Shown: in pieces, positions 1 through 7,247 of the stretch
How the letters are laid out: each line of letters begins with the position of its first letter
How positions within the stretch are numbered: position 1 is the first letter of the stretch
Assembly (NCBI RefSeq): GCF_024529975.1
Contig: NZ_AP024898.1
Location: 1,116,001 to 1,180,000 of the forward strand
Length of the DNA stretch: 64,000 nt
DNA from: Vibrio quintilis
Lineage (GTDB): Bacteria; Pseudomonadota; Gammaproteobacteria; Enterobacterales; Vibrionaceae
Direction: 5' to 3'
The notes under the pieces: generated by a model
Databases searched by the model: none
The model's input: the letters and a program-made list of their open reading frames with translations, nothing else
What the model was told of the DNA's origin: nothing
Program-made: the position numbers and the translations under genes

Positions 1-1062
1 CCATGTTTATCCAAGACATTACGATCAAAAGCATACACGCCGGTACAGGCATCTCCCGCCACCGGCAGCCTCTCCCGCATGGTTCAGGGAATGGCTCCGC
101 AAACCGCTCAGCGACAGGCAGATGATTTCTCATTTGGCCTTAATGCGTTAGAAAATGATGTCTGTGTACTGGGCCGGATTTCCGCCCGCTGGCCGGATAC
201 ACAAATTGAACGGGAGTTTCGTTGCGCCGCTCAGGTCATTCAACAATATCCGCATGATATTATGGATTATGTCAAAGGGTTTGCGCCGTTCTGGCCGGTG
301 CCTGTCCCGACAACGCCGCCGCCGATGACCGCAGAACAGGCAAAAGATGACATGCTATCAGTGATCAATACCGTGCTCTCTTCCCGGTATTTCCGCTATC
401 TGGCGCGTGAACTGATATGGTTGCTGGAAGATGAATACGGGAATGAAATCTATCAGCTGATCCCGAGTGAATATAATATGCAGCAGCTGATTAACGCACT
501 GGATGAAACACAAACGCCCCCTTCACCGGACCAGGGCGGTTTTAATCCGCCACCGCAATCCGGCACCAACGTCAATGATTCAACTTCAACAATCAATACA
601 CTGGTGGTGGGTTCAGTCACGCCCGGCACCGGAGAATTAAGCCAGCTTCATATTGATAAATTTCGTCAGGTGGACCCGGCCACCATCGCCGATCAGGTCG
701 GCTATTTCCATCAGCATAATCAACAGGCCACGATGGCCCAGCTGATCAAAAGCTATCTGCTGCTGGCTAAAAATGCCGGTATGACCGATGAAGCACGCGC
801 CCTCAACTACCTGCTCTGTTATGACACCGGTTTTTACAGCAAAGTCTATGAACAGCGCCAGCAATCACAGCGTCAGGCCGTGCATCTGATCGGCATTGAC
901 GCCCGGCTGTACTACGCCGGGGAACGCACGCTGGTCTGTGTGATTTTTAATTATCAGGACCAGAAAACCAGTGTGATTGAGCCCTGGTCTTCCACCATTG
1001 ATGTCACGGATGAATATCCGTTTATGGTAAGTGAATTCGAACCGTATATTCATGTGCTTTAA
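1..1062 (+). CDS. PatG C-terminal-like protein, 5' end outside the window
   Basis: The frame is open from base 1, so the start is probably upstream; 353 residues are visible and in-frame ATGs at 79 and 94 are not convincing starts. The visible part resembles, from memory, the C-terminal domain of cyanobactin-maturation proteases of the PatG family: an N-terminal LGRISARWP-type segment, then SSRYFRYLARELIW, NAGMTDEARALNYL, and an ending of the IDVTDEYPFMVSEFEPY type. A proline-rich patch precedes residue 110. In PatG-like proteins this domain follows a subtilase domain, which cannot be checked here. It is the first of three genes on this strand, followed by a weak terminator and then an 873-aa gene. 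A role in peptide maturation is inference only. The domain call is moderately sure, the function unknown. Confidence 0.5.
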   Translation, partial: PCLSKTLRSKAYTPVQASPATGSLSRMVQGMAPQTAQRQADDFSFGLNALENDVCVLGRISARWPDTQIEREFRCAAQVIQQYPHDIMDYVKGFAPFWPVPVPTTPPPMTAEQAKDDMLSVINTVLSSRYFRYLARELIWLLEDEYGNEIYQLIPSEYNMQQLINALDETQTPPSPDQGGFNPPPQSGTNVNDSTSTINTLVVGSVTPGTGELSQLHIDKFRQVDPATIADQVGYFHQHNQQATMAQLIKSYLLLAKNAGMTDEARALNYLLCYDTGFYSKVYEQRQQSQRQAVHLIGIDARLYYAGERTLVCVIFNYQDQKTSVIEPWSSTIDVTDEYPFMVSEFEPYIHVL

Positions 1063-1104
1063 ACCGCGGTTGCTGTCACTTCAACATGCAGTGACTCCCT
1101 TCAC

Positions 1105-1131
1105 AGGCCGGTCTTTTCCGGTCTTTTTTTT
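1105..1131 (+). terminator. weak rho-independent terminator
   Basis: A short CCGG...CCGG stem (1108-1111 with 1118-1121) is followed directly by a run of eight T (1124-1131). It sits 45 bases after the stop of the PatG-like gene. The stem is short, so read-through into the next gene is plausible. Confidence 0.4.
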
Positions 1132-1253
1132 GCCGCTCACATCAACCGGACCGGTTTCGCTGATTTCCCTGTATGTCGCTGAAATTCCCCCAATCCCTGC
1201 CCGCCTGAAGCGCTTACGATCAATAATCTGTCCGACACCATACGAGAATCATC

Positions 1254-3875
1254 ATGCGTCATGATCAATCTTATCTGAATAGTTTTACCGGCAATGAGGT
1301 CAGAACTGATTATCAGAATCTGTTTCCTTATTTCCATCAGGGAGAAGTTCCGGATGTCCCGCCATCGGTGGTGAACAATGTCTTCATCACGATCCCGGCG
1401 GCACTGACCAGCACGACAACGTTCACGGATTTGTCTAAAGCCAGACAGGCAGGCAACCGGCGTGACATCGAAAAGTGGGCCGCTGAGTTTATTTCCCAAC
1501 CCGCAAAACCGGGCGACTTGACCGGTTATATTGGATCTGCGGCACAGCTGCCAGCCTGGTCTGAACCGTTAATGAACTTCCCGCTGGATCACCCATCGAA
1601 CGATCAGGCAGAAGCACTGGGTCATATCGTAAATGTCGATCAGCAAAAAGTCACACAGGCAGAACTGAACCAGCTGACTCAGTCCCTCTGGTGGAGCGTG
1701 CTGGCACTGGTGATTCAGATTGACTACCAATATGCATGGCTGGATCAGTTGTTGTCACTGCTGCGCAAGATTCATATCGGGCTGCGCTATAATCAGGCCG
1801 CACAAAAAAGTAAACCGGTGAATGATACGCTGCTGGCACTCTGGTGGCAGGCCAGTGTGCTGCTGCCTGATGCGATTTTTCCGCTTCCGGCTCAGAGTGA
1901 TGCAGAGAAAAGTCAGACGTCACAACCACCAGCGACAACCACAACTTTCCCCCCGGATACACCCGCTACCTCGCCACAGGGGAGCGCCCGCTATTACGCA
2001 CTGGGGATACTGAATCTGTTCCGCTATCGTCTGGCGGGCTATGAAGTGGGCGAACTGCAAAAGGTCGAAACCATTTTGCCCGGAGAAACAAGAACCCAGG
2101 TCTGCAGAGAAGTCACCCACACCCACCAGCACGATCACTATCAGGACACAGACAGTAAAGGACATGACACCAGCCAGCATCGGCTGGATCAGGATCTCGG
2201 CACTTATGTTCAGCAGGTGATGGCAAAAAAACAGCAGGAAACCGCCTTTAATCAGTACAAGACGGGCTATAACCCCGGCAATGAATCCGATACTTCCGGC
2301 GGATGGACGATCACCGACACCCCGCTAAGCACAGGCGTGGATAAACATGAAGATTTTATTCAGCAGGTGCTGGCCGAAAGTAAAGCCAGTGCGGTGAAAG
2401 ATGTCAATCAGCGCCGGGAGCAGCAATCAATTATTCAGCGCGAGCTGACCTCAACCCACGAGTTTTCCAATCAGACTCCGAACAGAATCAATGGCTTTTA
2501 TTTCTGGCTGAACAAACGCTATAAAGTCAGCGCCTCATCTTCTGACAACCGGCTGCTGATTGAAATCATCTGCCCGATTGAAAGTGCCGATCTGGGTGAC
2601 TTTGCCGGCCTGAAAGATTTACTCAATCTGCAGGCACCCAAAACGCTGGCGAAATCCGGCGTCAGCGACTTTCGCGAGATCACACCGGAGATCACCAGTA
2701 GCCAGACCGGTGGTCAGCGGTCAGAAACAACGGCACAGACGAAAAAAACGCCGCAATGTCCGGACTATTTATCGCTGGCCGCTCAGTTTGATGTCTCAGA
2801 CCTCCCGCCGCCACCGGCACCAACCTGTGTCCGCTCACTGAGTCAGACCAGTGATAAAAGTGCAACCACCCTGATGATGCCGGTGCCGGAGGGCTATCAG
2901 GCCACAAAAATCACGGTCTGCCTGTCAGCGGCTGAAGGTTATCAGTACCAAATCAATGTGGCCGGTCAGGTTCAAAAATCAGCCTCAGGCAACTGTACGT
3001 TCCCGGCTAAATCAGGTTCAACAACGCTCCCCCTGAGTGATGAGATCCCGGTCTCCATTCTGGCAACGCCACCAGCAGCCACCGGTGAGACCACGCTGTC
3101 TGCCCCGGTGCAATATACGATACAGATCTGCGCCGAATACAACTGTCAGCCGCAAGTATTTTCCCGCTGGCAATTTGAGGTTTGGCAGGCACTGCAGTCC
3201 GGTTATCAAACCCAGCTTGAGGATTACCTGAAGCGCCGGAAAGAAGCCGAAACGTTACTGAAACAATCAGCAACCCCCATGACCCGTGCGCTGATGAAAA
3301 ACTATGTCATCCATCAGGGGATGATGGCGTTATATCATCAGGCGATGGAAAAAATCGGCGATGATATGTCTTACCCGCACGAGCCCATGCCTTTCGAGCA
3401 GTATGCCAGCAGCGTGCTGGACTGGGAAAACCTCTGTATTGTCTTATACAGGGGTTCACTCAAAGATGATAGTTCACCAGAAAATGACCGTTCAGCGAAA
3501 AATGACAGCGCATCCGCCAGTGTGGACCCGTTCAAAGCAACGACTGAACTGTTGGCGGCCTTAGATGCACCGGTCTATTTAAAAGACTTCCTGACCGCCA
3601 CACAGGCCCGGCTCTATGTGCCGGTGGAGAAGAACTGTGTGATGCGGTTTTTATACTTCCTCGATACCGGGAAAATCTGGCATGGCGAAGAACAATACAC
3701 CCCGGTCAACCGCCAGTCAGAAGCCATCGCAGCCGACTATAAGCGCTTTAGCATCAACCGTTCTGAGCAGGACGACCGGGATCATGACTGGCACATCACC
3801 CTGCCCACGACCATGGCCGTATTAGGTGATGATCATGGACGCGACTTAGAGGATTATTTAGACCATGACCGATAA
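1254..3875 (+). CDS. 873-aa protein of unknown function
   Basis: I do not recognise this protein. It has no obvious signal peptide or membrane segment. It shows a Trp-rich helical stretch near residues 140-210, a low-complexity Pro/Thr segment near 225-245, a His/Asp-rich stretch near 285-310, a Cys/Pro-rich middle region near 500-640 and an acidic end. Its stop overlaps the start of the tail-collar gene by 11 bases, so the two are probably translated together. The gap to the upstream PatG-like gene is 191 bases. Size, low-complexity linkers and the tail-collar partner suggest a structural or surface protein, possibly phage-tail-derived, but nothing in the sequence fixes this. Confidence 0.75.
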   Translation: MRHDQSYLNSFTGNEVRTDYQNLFPYFHQGEVPDVPPSVVNNVFITIPAALTSTTTFTDLSKARQAGNRRDIEKWAAEFISQPAKPGDLTGYIGSAAQLPAWSEPLMNFPLDHPSNDQAEALGHIVNVDQQKVTQAELNQLTQSLWWSVLALVIQIDYQYAWLDQLLSLLRKIHIGLRYNQAAQKSKPVNDTLLALWWQASVLLPDAIFPLPAQSDAEKSQTSQPPATTTTFPPDTPATSPQGSARYYALGILNLFRYRLAGYEVGELQKVETILPGETRTQVCREVTHTHQHDHYQDTDSKGHDTSQHRLDQDLGTYVQQVMAKKQQETAFNQYKTGYNPGNESDTSGGWTITDTPLSTGVDKHEDFIQQVLAESKASAVKDVNQRREQQSIIQRELTSTHEFSNQTPNRINGFYFWLNKRYKVSASSSDNRLLIEIICPIESADLGDFAGLKDLLNLQAPKTLAKSGVSDFREITPEITSSQTGGQRSETTAQTKKTPQCPDYLSLAAQFDVSDLPPPPAPTCVRSLSQTSDKSATTLMMPVPEGYQATKITVCLSAAEGYQYQINVAGQVQKSASGNCTFPAKSGSTTLPLSDEIPVSILATPPAATGETTLSAPVQYTIQICAEYNCQPQVFSRWQFEVWQALQSGYQTQLEDYLKRRKEAETLLKQSATPMTRALMKNYVIHQGMMALYHQAMEKIGDDMSYPHEPMPFEQYASSVLDWENLCIVLYRGSLKDDSSPENDRSAKNDSASASVDPFKATTELLAALDAPVYLKDFLTATQARLYVPVEKNCVMRFLYFLDTGKIWHGEEQYTPVNRQSEAIAADYKRFSINRSEQDDRDHDWHITLPTTMAVLGDDHGRDLEDYLDHDR

Positions 3876-4434
3876 ACATGAAAGCGGGATTGTGGTTTCA
3901 TTTCCGCCGGCAGAAACCGCCCCTTCCAGCCCCATCGGTGCCGTGATTGCTTATGCCGGCGTCGTGGAAACGGCTCCCGCAGAAGCCCCTCAGCCATTTG
4001 ACTGGCTGCTGTGCAACGGCGCGGCCGTCAACATCTCGGTTTATCCAAAGCTGTTTGCCGCGCTAAGTAACCGCTACGGCGGAGATGGCAAGACCAAATT
4101 TGCCGTACCGGATTATCAGGGGACGTTTCTCAGAGGCGTGGATGACGGCAGCCATTTTCCCGGCAGTACGGAAAATCGAACCGCGCCAGAACATGGCAGC
4201 AAGAATCAGGTCGGTTCCCGTCAGGATTATGCACTCATCGAGCATGAGCATCAGTATCAGCATAAAGGCTCAGGGGTCAACACCCCTTCAGATCCACCGA
4301 TGGGCGAAGCCATTTCTGCTGTGGATGAAGACTTCACCACCACTGAAATAAGCCAGCCGCAAGGTAAATATATCAGCACAACGGAAGTCCGCCCGGTCAA
4401 TACGTTTGTGTACTGGCTGATTAAGGCTCGTTAA
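3865..4434 (+). CDS. phage tail collar domain protein
   Basis: 189 residues. The N-terminal half has the pattern of tail-collar (microcystin-dependent-protein-like) domains: PIGAVIAYAG near residue 24, then FDWLLCNGAAVNISVYPKL, FAALSNRYGGDGKTKFAVPD and GTFLRGVDDG. The C-terminus VRPVNTFVYWLIKAR is the usual ending of these proteins. Such domains occur at the tip of phage tail fibres and in secreted tail-derived proteins. It overlaps the preceding 873-aa gene by 11 bases and is closed by a hairpin at 4444-4470. No other tail genes are in the window, so an intact prophage is not implied; upstream sequence could change that. Confidence 0.85.
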   Translation: MTDKHESGIVVSFPPAETAPSSPIGAVIAYAGVVETAPAEAPQPFDWLLCNGAAVNISVYPKLFAALSNRYGGDGKTKFAVPDYQGTFLRGVDDGSHFPGSTENRTAPEHGSKNQVGSRQDYALIEHEHQYQHKGSGVNTPSDPPMGEAISAVDEDFTTTEISQPQGKYISTTEVRPVNTFVYWLIKAR

Positions 4435-4443
4435 TCCTGTAAG

Positions 4444-4470
4444 GGCGCACCAGGGTTGTTCTGGTGTGCC
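4444..4470 (+). terminator. hairpin after the tail-collar gene
   Basis: Ten-base-pair stem GGCGCACCAG / CTGGTGTGCC with one G-T pair and a seven-base loop, nine bases after the stop codon. There is no T-run, so it may be a weak terminator or an RNA-stabilising hairpin. Confidence 0.5.
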
Positions 4471-4560
4471 TGTCCGGATTATTCATTAGTTGCAGCTAAA
4501 GCCTGGGTCTCACATTACCCGAAACTTGTCGTTGAGATGGAGATATTGTCCATACAAACC

Positions 4561-4805
4561 ATTCAACGAATCCCACTCACTCAGGAGAAAAATCCCGGAT
4601 GGATTTTTCAGGTTTTTTGAGCCATGGAAGGCGAATAAAACCGCTCCGGACAGCGACCACCAAAAGGATTTTCTGGATACGCTTTCATCCCTGAAAGAGT
4701 ATCTGGGGCGCGAGCATCAAAAGCCCGCTGAAACCGGCTCACCCAATAGCGCACCAAACCATCCCACGCCAGCAAAGGCATCCACAAAAGATGTGCCAGC
4801 GATAA
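4561..4805. repeat. direct repeat, left copy (245 bp)
   Basis: Nearly identical to 9580-9824, in the same orientation and of the same length, with five differences that I can count (about 98% identity). The two copies bracket the AT-rich cargo segment. A reading frame in each copy (4490-4825; minus 9463-9843) has no recognisable product and is not called as a gene. Confidence 0.9.
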
Positions 4806-4874
4806 GATCGCGAAACAAAAAATAGCAGGGACAGACGCGAGAAATAACTCGAGAAATAACTGGGAACGATGCCC

Positions 4875-5756
4875 TTAAAGGAAACTAAATTTAGCACTTA
4901 TAGGGTAATGATCAGAAATATCCATCAATCTTGGCTCTTTAGTATCCGAATACAGATAGTTTTTATCTACCTTCAAGTCATCAATCACCACATTAGCCGC
5001 CGCCTGATTTATAAAAATATAATCTAACCTTTGTTGTACGTTATAATCTTTAGGCTCAAAAATAGGTATCAGTTTATTTTTATAACCATTATATGTAAAA
5101 CCATGATTAATTTTAGCTTGTTTATATAATGTCCTATATGCATCAACGAAACCCTGAACCCCAAAATTTTTTTTGAGTGTCCTATATTCATCTGTTTCAG
5201 CACCTTTATGATATTCACCAATAACATTAAAGTCTCCAGTTACAAAAACTGGAATAGAAAGGTTAATATCTCTTATCGAGTTATATATTTGTTGGAAATT
5301 ATTTTTCCTAGCTTGAATTTCGTCAGAATTATTACCTGACTGTGTATGAGTTGTTAGTATATATATTAAATCATTAGGACCATATTTCAATTTAGCCTCA
5401 ATGAATCCTTTTTGACTCCACCTGTCTGAACTAACAAGATCTTCGAACTGAGTAAATGAGCTATCAATAACTTCATGCTTACTCAATAATAATAAACCTG
5501 CCCCTAACTTAAGTGGATTATTCTTTTTTTTTGGATAATATGAATAAGGGAATTTTCCACATAACTCTTTTATTAATTTTTCTTTACTAGAGTCCGCCCA
5601 TACTTCACAAAGAGTGATGACATCAGATTTTGATTTGCGTAATTGTTTAATCAACATCTCTAGCCTAGTCTCATCTTCATATTCAGGCGCTGCACCAAGA
5701 GCAGTCCCTAAAAAAAGGTGTGTATTATACGTTGTGATTTTTAATGAGCTCATCAT
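4875..5756 (-). CDS. EEP-fold phosphodiesterase, sphingomyelinase C-like
   Basis: 293 residues with the endonuclease/exonuclease/phosphatase fold motifs in order: ITTYNTHLF near the start, TLCEVWAD (metal-binding Glu), WSQKGFIEAKL, THTQSG, FVTGDFNV (Asp/Asn), QRLDYIF and the final DISDHYPISAKF (catalytic Asp-His). WSQKGFIEAKL, HTQS and SDHYP resemble bacterial neutral sphingomyelinases more than DNA-repair EEP nucleases. No signal peptide is visible, unlike secreted sphingomyelinases, so substrate and export are uncertain. It is preceded by an AAGGT ribosome site and lies 76 bases downstream of the aegerolysin-like gene on the same strand, with a perfect hairpin between them. It is much more AT-rich than the flanks, which suggests transfer. 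Confidence 0.75.
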   Translation of the reverse strand: MMSSLKITTYNTHLFLGTALGAAPEYEDETRLEMLIKQLRKSKSDVITLCEVWADSSKEKLIKELCGKFPYSYYPKKKNNPLKLGAGLLLLSKHEVIDSSFTQFEDLVSSDRWSQKGFIEAKLKYGPNDLIYILTTHTQSGNNSDEIQARKNNFQQIYNSIRDINLSIPVFVTGDFNVIGEYHKGAETDEYRTLKKNFGVQGFVDAYRTLYKQAKINHGFTYNGYKNKLIPIFEPKDYNVQQRLDYIFINQAAANVVIDDLKVDKNYLYSDTKEPRLMDISDHYPISAKFSFL

Positions 5757-5779
5757 ATATTTACCTTTATATTTTAAAT

Positions 5780-5815
5780 ACTGTATGTTGCTTCAATATA
5801 TAAGCAACATACAGT
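5780..5815 (-). other. perfect 14-bp hairpin between the aegerolysin-like and EEP genes
   Basis: Arms 5780-5793 (ACTGTATGTTGCTT) and 5802-5815 are perfect reverse complements around an eight-base AT loop. It lies after the stop of the aegerolysin-like gene and before the EEP start, and no strong U-tract follows. An attenuator or mRNA-processing hairpin that gives unequal expression of the two genes is the simplest reading. Confidence 0.7.
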
Positions 5816-5832
5816 TATTTTTAAATCTGCGA

Positions 5833-6234
5833 CTAGTCAGTAATAATAAATATACCACTTAAAGGATGACCGCTTGATGGATACTGCCCTTCTTCATTAT
5901 CAGGTATTGAGTCTAAATATCCGGCTTTATTCGACCCATAAAAATTAATAGTCAAGTCCGTACCACCGTTATCAAAAGACAATTCATTAGAAGAGTCACC
6001 ATATGGACAGTCGTAATTAAACTGAATAACGCCTTCACCAACATCATACTTTGTCAATCCAGTAGAGCCGTGAGGTCCAGTAGTATCCTTAAGTCGAAAT
6101 TGAGTTTTATCTTTTAATTTTAAATTAGTTTTTGGCCGTGAATCATATTCGCCCCAACTACATTCACTTTTACCATTTTTAAATTCGATGCTTGAATTAT
6201 TAATAATAGTAATATAACAAGAAAAATTCGACAT
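5833..6234 (-). CDS. aegerolysin-like protein
   Basis: 133 residues, the usual aegerolysin size, with no signal peptide. The clearest family mark is FNYDCPYGDSSNE, which lines up with the WDCPWGxxTN signature of bacterial and fungal aegerolysins, preceded by a CSWGEYDSRP segment like the KPSWGKL region of RahU-type members. The ending differs from classic members. Aegerolysins are small beta-sandwich proteins that bind sphingomyelin/cholesterol or ceramide phosphoethanolamine and act with pore-forming or other partners. The start has a strong GGAGGG ribosome site. Together with the sphingomyelinase-like gene downstream it may form a two-part membrane-attack cassette (inference). The family call rests on one motif, size and fold pattern. 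Confidence 0.5.
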   Translation of the reverse strand: MSNFSCYITIINNSSIEFKNGKSECSWGEYDSRPKTNLKLKDKTQFRLKDTTGPHGSTGLTKYDVGEGVIQFNYDCPYGDSSNELSFDNGGTDLTINFYGSNKAGYLDSIPDNEEGQYPSSGHPLSGIFIITD

Positions 6235-6336
6235 ATTTACCCTCCTATTAGGCTCAACAGTTTTTTATGTTCTAGATAACTGAACGATACAAATTTAAAC
6301 ACAAATAACAAAAAAAAATATTACACTCTATTACAT

Positions 6337-6930
6337 CAGGGTGGGATCGCACCCCAGTGCAAGATCGTGAACATATCTTAACCAATTTAATTGATCGATT
6401 TGACGATCATATTTACCTGTGATCATATACGCTCTTTTCAAGCAAAGAGAGCTTCCTAAATGTATATCGACGAGTTTAAAGCGTACTTTCACGCAGTGAC
6501 AGATGACCGCCAGTCAGCAAAGGTAACCTATTGCTTATTTGAAGTACTATTTGGCTCTTGGTGTGCTGTCATCGCAGGCGCGAAAGGATGGTTTGATATA
6601 CGCGAATACATTCTTGGCCACCATGAGTGGTTTAAGCGTCATAGTATGTTTATTCAAGGTATTCCTGCCGATGATACGATAGCCCGTATTATCTCCAGAA
6701 TGAAGCCAGAGCCATTTTACGCCTGTTTTATCAACTGAATGTCTGCGGTGCACGCTTTAACTGACGGTCAGATCGTTGCCATAGATGGCAAGACGCTATG
6801 CGGCTCATACAACCGGGATGATCGGGATTTTGACCTGCGGCTCAACAGTTGTGTTCTTTGGCATCATGAACTCCTTTTTCACCCTGATTTGTATGTTATC
6901 TCAAAAGCGGGTGGTTCAATAGCAGGTTGA
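6337..6930 (+). pseudogene. ISAs1-family transposase remnant
   Basis: The frame opens at 6460 with MYIDEFKAYF and continues through DRQSAKVTYCLFEVLF, DIREYILGHHEWFK and IPADDTIARIISRM, the N-terminal domain of ISAs1/H-repeat transposases. At 6736-6738 a TGA interrupts the frame where a Trp codon is expected, after which TDGQIVAIDGKTLCGS (start of the DDE domain) continues in the same frame. Similarity ends near 6850, so most of the catalytic domain is missing. CAGGGTGGGATCGCACCCC at about 6338 may be the left terminal repeat. The gene is dead by both a nonsense codon and truncation. Confidence 0.8.
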
Positions 6931-6934
6931 CACA

Positions 6935-7020
6935 CAGGGATCCCGGAAAAGGTGTCCGGTTTAAAACGGAACAAGTGTCCGGATTACTCCTGAATCGGTG
7001 GCTGGATTGCTCCGGAATAT
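6935..7020. mobile_element. possible IS21-type end fragment
   Basis: Two spaced GTGTCCGG motifs (near 6951 and 6975) followed by a GGTGGCTGGATTGCTCCGG segment look like the repeat-containing terminus of an IS21-family element. No istA or istB coding sequence is present. It is wedged between the ISAs1 and IS481 fragments. Confidence 0.4.
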
Positions 7021-7229
7021 GCAATACGCCCATAATCTTACATGCCTTGGACACATTGCCTAATTCTTCCGCCAGATTTAATAAACCCGCTTTGTGTTTG
7101 ATAATGGGATTGTTAGTATGAAGCATGAGAGTTACCTCTTTTTTGTTTGATTAAAGATTCAGCACCTTTATCAAAACGGGTAACTCTCAATTTTTCAAGA
7201 AGATGTGTCAGATTAAGTCGTGACTAATT
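7021..7229 (-). pseudogene. IS481-family transposase fragment (5' end only)
   Basis: On the minus strand a frame starts at 7126 with MLHTNNPIIKHKAGLLNLAE followed by ELGNVSKACKIMGV, the N-terminal helix-turn-helix of IS481-type transposases, and loses similarity after about 33 codons near 7025. A TGTCAGATTAAGTCGTGA motif at about 7206-7223 fits the matching element end. The rest of the transposase is gone. Confidence 0.75.
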
Positions 7230-7247
7230 CATTTCATCTTGTATCAG

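Noticed and set aside
1..4434. Intact prophage
   Set aside because: Only a tail-collar protein is phage-like; there are no capsid, terminase, integrase or lysis genes in view.
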